A stretch of 64,000 nt of DNA from Streptomyces sp. NBC_01381 (lineage in GTDB: Bacteria; Actinomycetota; Actinomycetes; Streptomycetales; Streptomycetaceae): assembly GCF_026340305.1 (NCBI RefSeq), contig NZ_JAPEPI010000001.1, positions 1,240,001-1,304,000 on the forward strand, given 5' to 3'. Shown piece after piece: positions 62,925 through 64,000 of the stretch. Position 1 is the stretch's first letter. Each line of letters opens with the position of its first letter. Both the position numbers and the translations under genes were made by a program. A model generated the notes under the pieces. The model was not told the DNA's origin, searched no databases, and saw nothing but the letters and a program-made list of their open reading frames with translations.

Positions 62925-63213
62925 CGTGCGGACCCGCACGCGGCCTCGCTCGTGCTCACCAGACGGGCACATCCTTCTGCCCCCTCCCACGCCCGTGACG
63001 GCCAGACCCGGTGCCGACACGGTCAAGAGCCCTCAGGTCATATGCCTCTCGCGACAGCCTCGCACGCAAAACGTCCGGCCGCTGCGATTCCGCACACTGA
63101 ATCTTGGACCCCACAGGATCCAGGAGTCTTCACAACTGCCCAATACTTACCGGTAGTTGACGCATGTTTCCCCCAACGGGAGACGGAATCCGCCGAAAGC
63201 CGACGTGGACGGC

Positions 63214-63265
63214 CGATGACGACGGCCGATGACGACGGCCGATGACGACGGCCGATGGCGAAGGC
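63214..63265. repeat. 13-bp tandem repeat, four units
   Basis: CGATGACGACGGC at 63214, 63227 and 63240, and the variant CGATGGCGAAGGC at 63253. It ends 10 bases from the dmdR1 stop and overlaps the putative adm start. Confidence 0.9.
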
Positions 63266-63789
63266 CGCCACGGCCTCAGCGCTTGGCGACGAACACGTGC
63301 GACGCGACATCCGCGGCCAGCTCGGCGGCCTCGCCGCTGCTGCCCACAAGAACCCCGCCCGCGGACTCCGTCACGCTCACCACGGAGCCGGGCTGGACGC
63401 CCGCCCGCCGCAGTGTGTACATCAGCTGCGCGTCCGTCTGGATCGGCTCACCGATCCGGCGGACCACGACCGTCTTGCCCTCGGCGCCCGGGTCGAGGTC
63501 GACCAGCGAGACCATGCCCTCGTCGAGGAACGGATCGGCGCCGTCCTTCTCGCCCAGCTCCTCAAGGCCCGGGATCGGGTTCCCGTACGGAGACTCGGTG
63601 GGGTGGCGCAGGAGCTCCAGGACACGGCGCTCCACCGCCTCGCTCATCACATGCTCCCAGCGACACGCCTCCGCGTGGACCTGCTCCCACTCCAGGCCGA
63701 TCACGTCGACCAGCAGGCACTCGGCGAGCCGGTGCTTGCGCATCACGCGGGTGGCGAGCCTGCGGCCCTCCTCGGTCAGCTCCAGGTGA
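63229..63789 (+). CDS. adm: Putative Adm-like ORF antisense to dmdR1
   Basis: 186 codons open on the strand opposite dmdR1, starting in the 13-bp repeat. The product is Ser/Arg/Thr-rich (SSRNGSAPSFSPSSSRPG) with no domain, as expected of a shadow frame. However, in S. coelicolor a gene called adm, antiparallel to dmdR1 and shown to make protein, has been reported. Position and orientation agree, so I list it at low confidence. No ribosome site was seen close to the start. Confidence 0.3.
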   Translation: MTTADDDGRWRRPPRPQRLATNTCDATSAASSAASPLLPTRTPPADSVTLTTEPGWTPARRSVYISCASVWIGSPIRRTTTVLPSAPGSRSTSETMPSSRNGSAPSFSPSSSRPGIGFPYGDSVGWRRSSRTRRSTASLITCSQRHASAWTCSHSRPITSTSRHSASRCLRITRVASLRPSSVSSR

Positions 63790-63968
63790 CGGTCGCTCGC
63801 GACGGCCACCAGGCCGTCACGCTCCATGCGCGCGACCGTCTGGCTCACCGTCGGCCCGCTCTGGTCGAGCCGCTCGGCGATCCGGGCGCGCATGGGGACC
63901 ACACCTTCCTCCTCCAGCTCGAGGATGGTGCGCAAATACATCTCAGTGGTGTCAATCAGCCCCGACAT
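63276..63968 (-). CDS. dmdR1: Iron-dependent DtxR-family repressor DmdR1
   Basis: 230 aa, the family's usual length. The N-terminal wHTH has ARIAERLDQSGPTVSQTVARMERDGLV. Metal ligands match DtxR: Met10 (TTEMYL), His in RKHRLAE, His in QVHAEAC, and Cys-x-x-Glu-His in ACRWEHVM. A linker (PYGNPIPGLEELG) leads to the C-terminal SH3/FeoA-like domain. With Fe2+ it should bind iron boxes such as the one at 5597-5616. I call it DmdR1 from sequence and remembered synteny with S. coelicolor (citrate synthase, pdxH upstream). Its promoter is mostly beyond the window end. Confidence 0.95.
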   Translation of the reverse strand: MSGLIDTTEMYLRTILELEEEGVVPMRARIAERLDQSGPTVSQTVARMERDGLVAVASDRHLELTEEGRRLATRVMRKHRLAECLLVDVIGLEWEQVHAEACRWEHVMSEAVERRVLELLRHPTESPYGNPIPGLEELGEKDGADPFLDEGMVSLVDLDPGAEGKTVVVRRIGEPIQTDAQLMYTLRRAGVQPGSVVSVTESAGGVLVGSSGEAAELAADVASHVFVAKR

Positions 63969-64000
63969 GGGTGCCCCTCAGATCTCGCTCGTGCGACCGG

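Larger units (their letters stand above)
62553..63275. other. 723-bp intergenic region upstream of hydrolase and downstream of dmdR1
   Basis: Contents: a hydrolase promoter area; GC-rich stems around 62700-62790 without a recognised riboswitch shape; a strong hairpin GGCCCCGGCGC (62804-62814) with GCGCCGGGGCC (62821-62831); a three-unit 24-bp repeat at 62853-62924; an AT-richer stretch near 63115-63170 (TTACCGGTAG); and a 13-bp tandem repeat at 63214-63265. An open frame from 62838 to 63245 encodes only repeat-derived sequence (SAAYGHAISAAYGHTIS) and is not called. Confidence 0.7.

Noticed and set aside
62838..63245. 135-codon plus-strand frame between the hydrolase and dmdR1 genes
   Set aside because: Its N-terminus is made of the 24-bp repeat and its end of the 13-bp repeat; no domain or ribosome site. 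Kept only as a comment in the intergenic entry.

Overview
The window is very GC-rich, uses GTG and TTG starts freely, and has dense short intergenic gaps, DUF397/XRE pairs, TetR, MarR and GntR regulators and the futalosine menaquinone genes. This points to Streptomyces chromosomal DNA. The gene order (mqnB-mqnD, serC, acyl-CoA carboxylase operon, citrate synthase, pdxH, dmdR1) matches what I remember of the S. coelicolor core region around SCO4320-SCO4394, so most of the window is core genome with small accessory patches. No rRNA, tRNA, CRISPR array, complete insertion sequence or prophage was recognised.

Layout. 1-518: a 49-bp tandem repeat array. 519-5528: a membrane protein, then a four-gene siderophore ABC importer behind an iron box. 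5669-10680: HAD hydrolase, cold-shock protein, mqnB and mqnD, an MFS carrier. 11039-20992: DUF3027 protein, a sacsin-like GHKL ATPase, an antitoxin with a toxin stub, a P-type ATPase, a purine permease, a CopG protein. 21137-26603: MarR-MFS pair, ThpR, aldo/keto reductase, Uma2 protein, MarR-AhpD pair. 26978-33719: accessory patch with a secreted DUF11/RTX-like protein, DUF397-XRE pair, HTH protein, an NTPase with near-identical TPR-like repeats, and a frameshifted mdcB/citG-like gene. 33716-45671: secreted and membrane proteins, a drug ABC exporter with its TetR, serC and a large FAD/Fe-S oxidoreductase. 45686-48911: two copies of a long palindromic repeat bracketing an anti-sigma-like ATPase, a UTRA-only protein and a GntR regulator. 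49068-59322: cupin, EamA exporter and a seven-gene operon for acyl-CoA carboxylation and oxidation ending in its likely TetR regulator. 59439-64000: citrate synthase-like protein, pdxH, alpha/beta hydrolase and the iron regulator dmdR1.

How parts connect. DmdR1 at the right end is the kind of regulator expected to act on the iron box at the left end. MqnB and MqnD act in the same menaquinone branch. The operon at 50810-59322 encodes both carboxylase subunits, a dehydrogenase and a hydratase, as in leucine or acyclic isoprenoid breakdown.

The most unusual content is non-coding: about ten copies of a G-quadruplex motif (GGGTGGGTGGGCGGG) next to a GC hairpin, five of them packed in one gap; two copies of a long palindrome; three further dispersed Streptomyces repeat types; and an open frame antisense to dmdR1 at the place where the adm gene was reported in S. 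coelicolor. All functional statements come from reading motifs by eye, without database searches.
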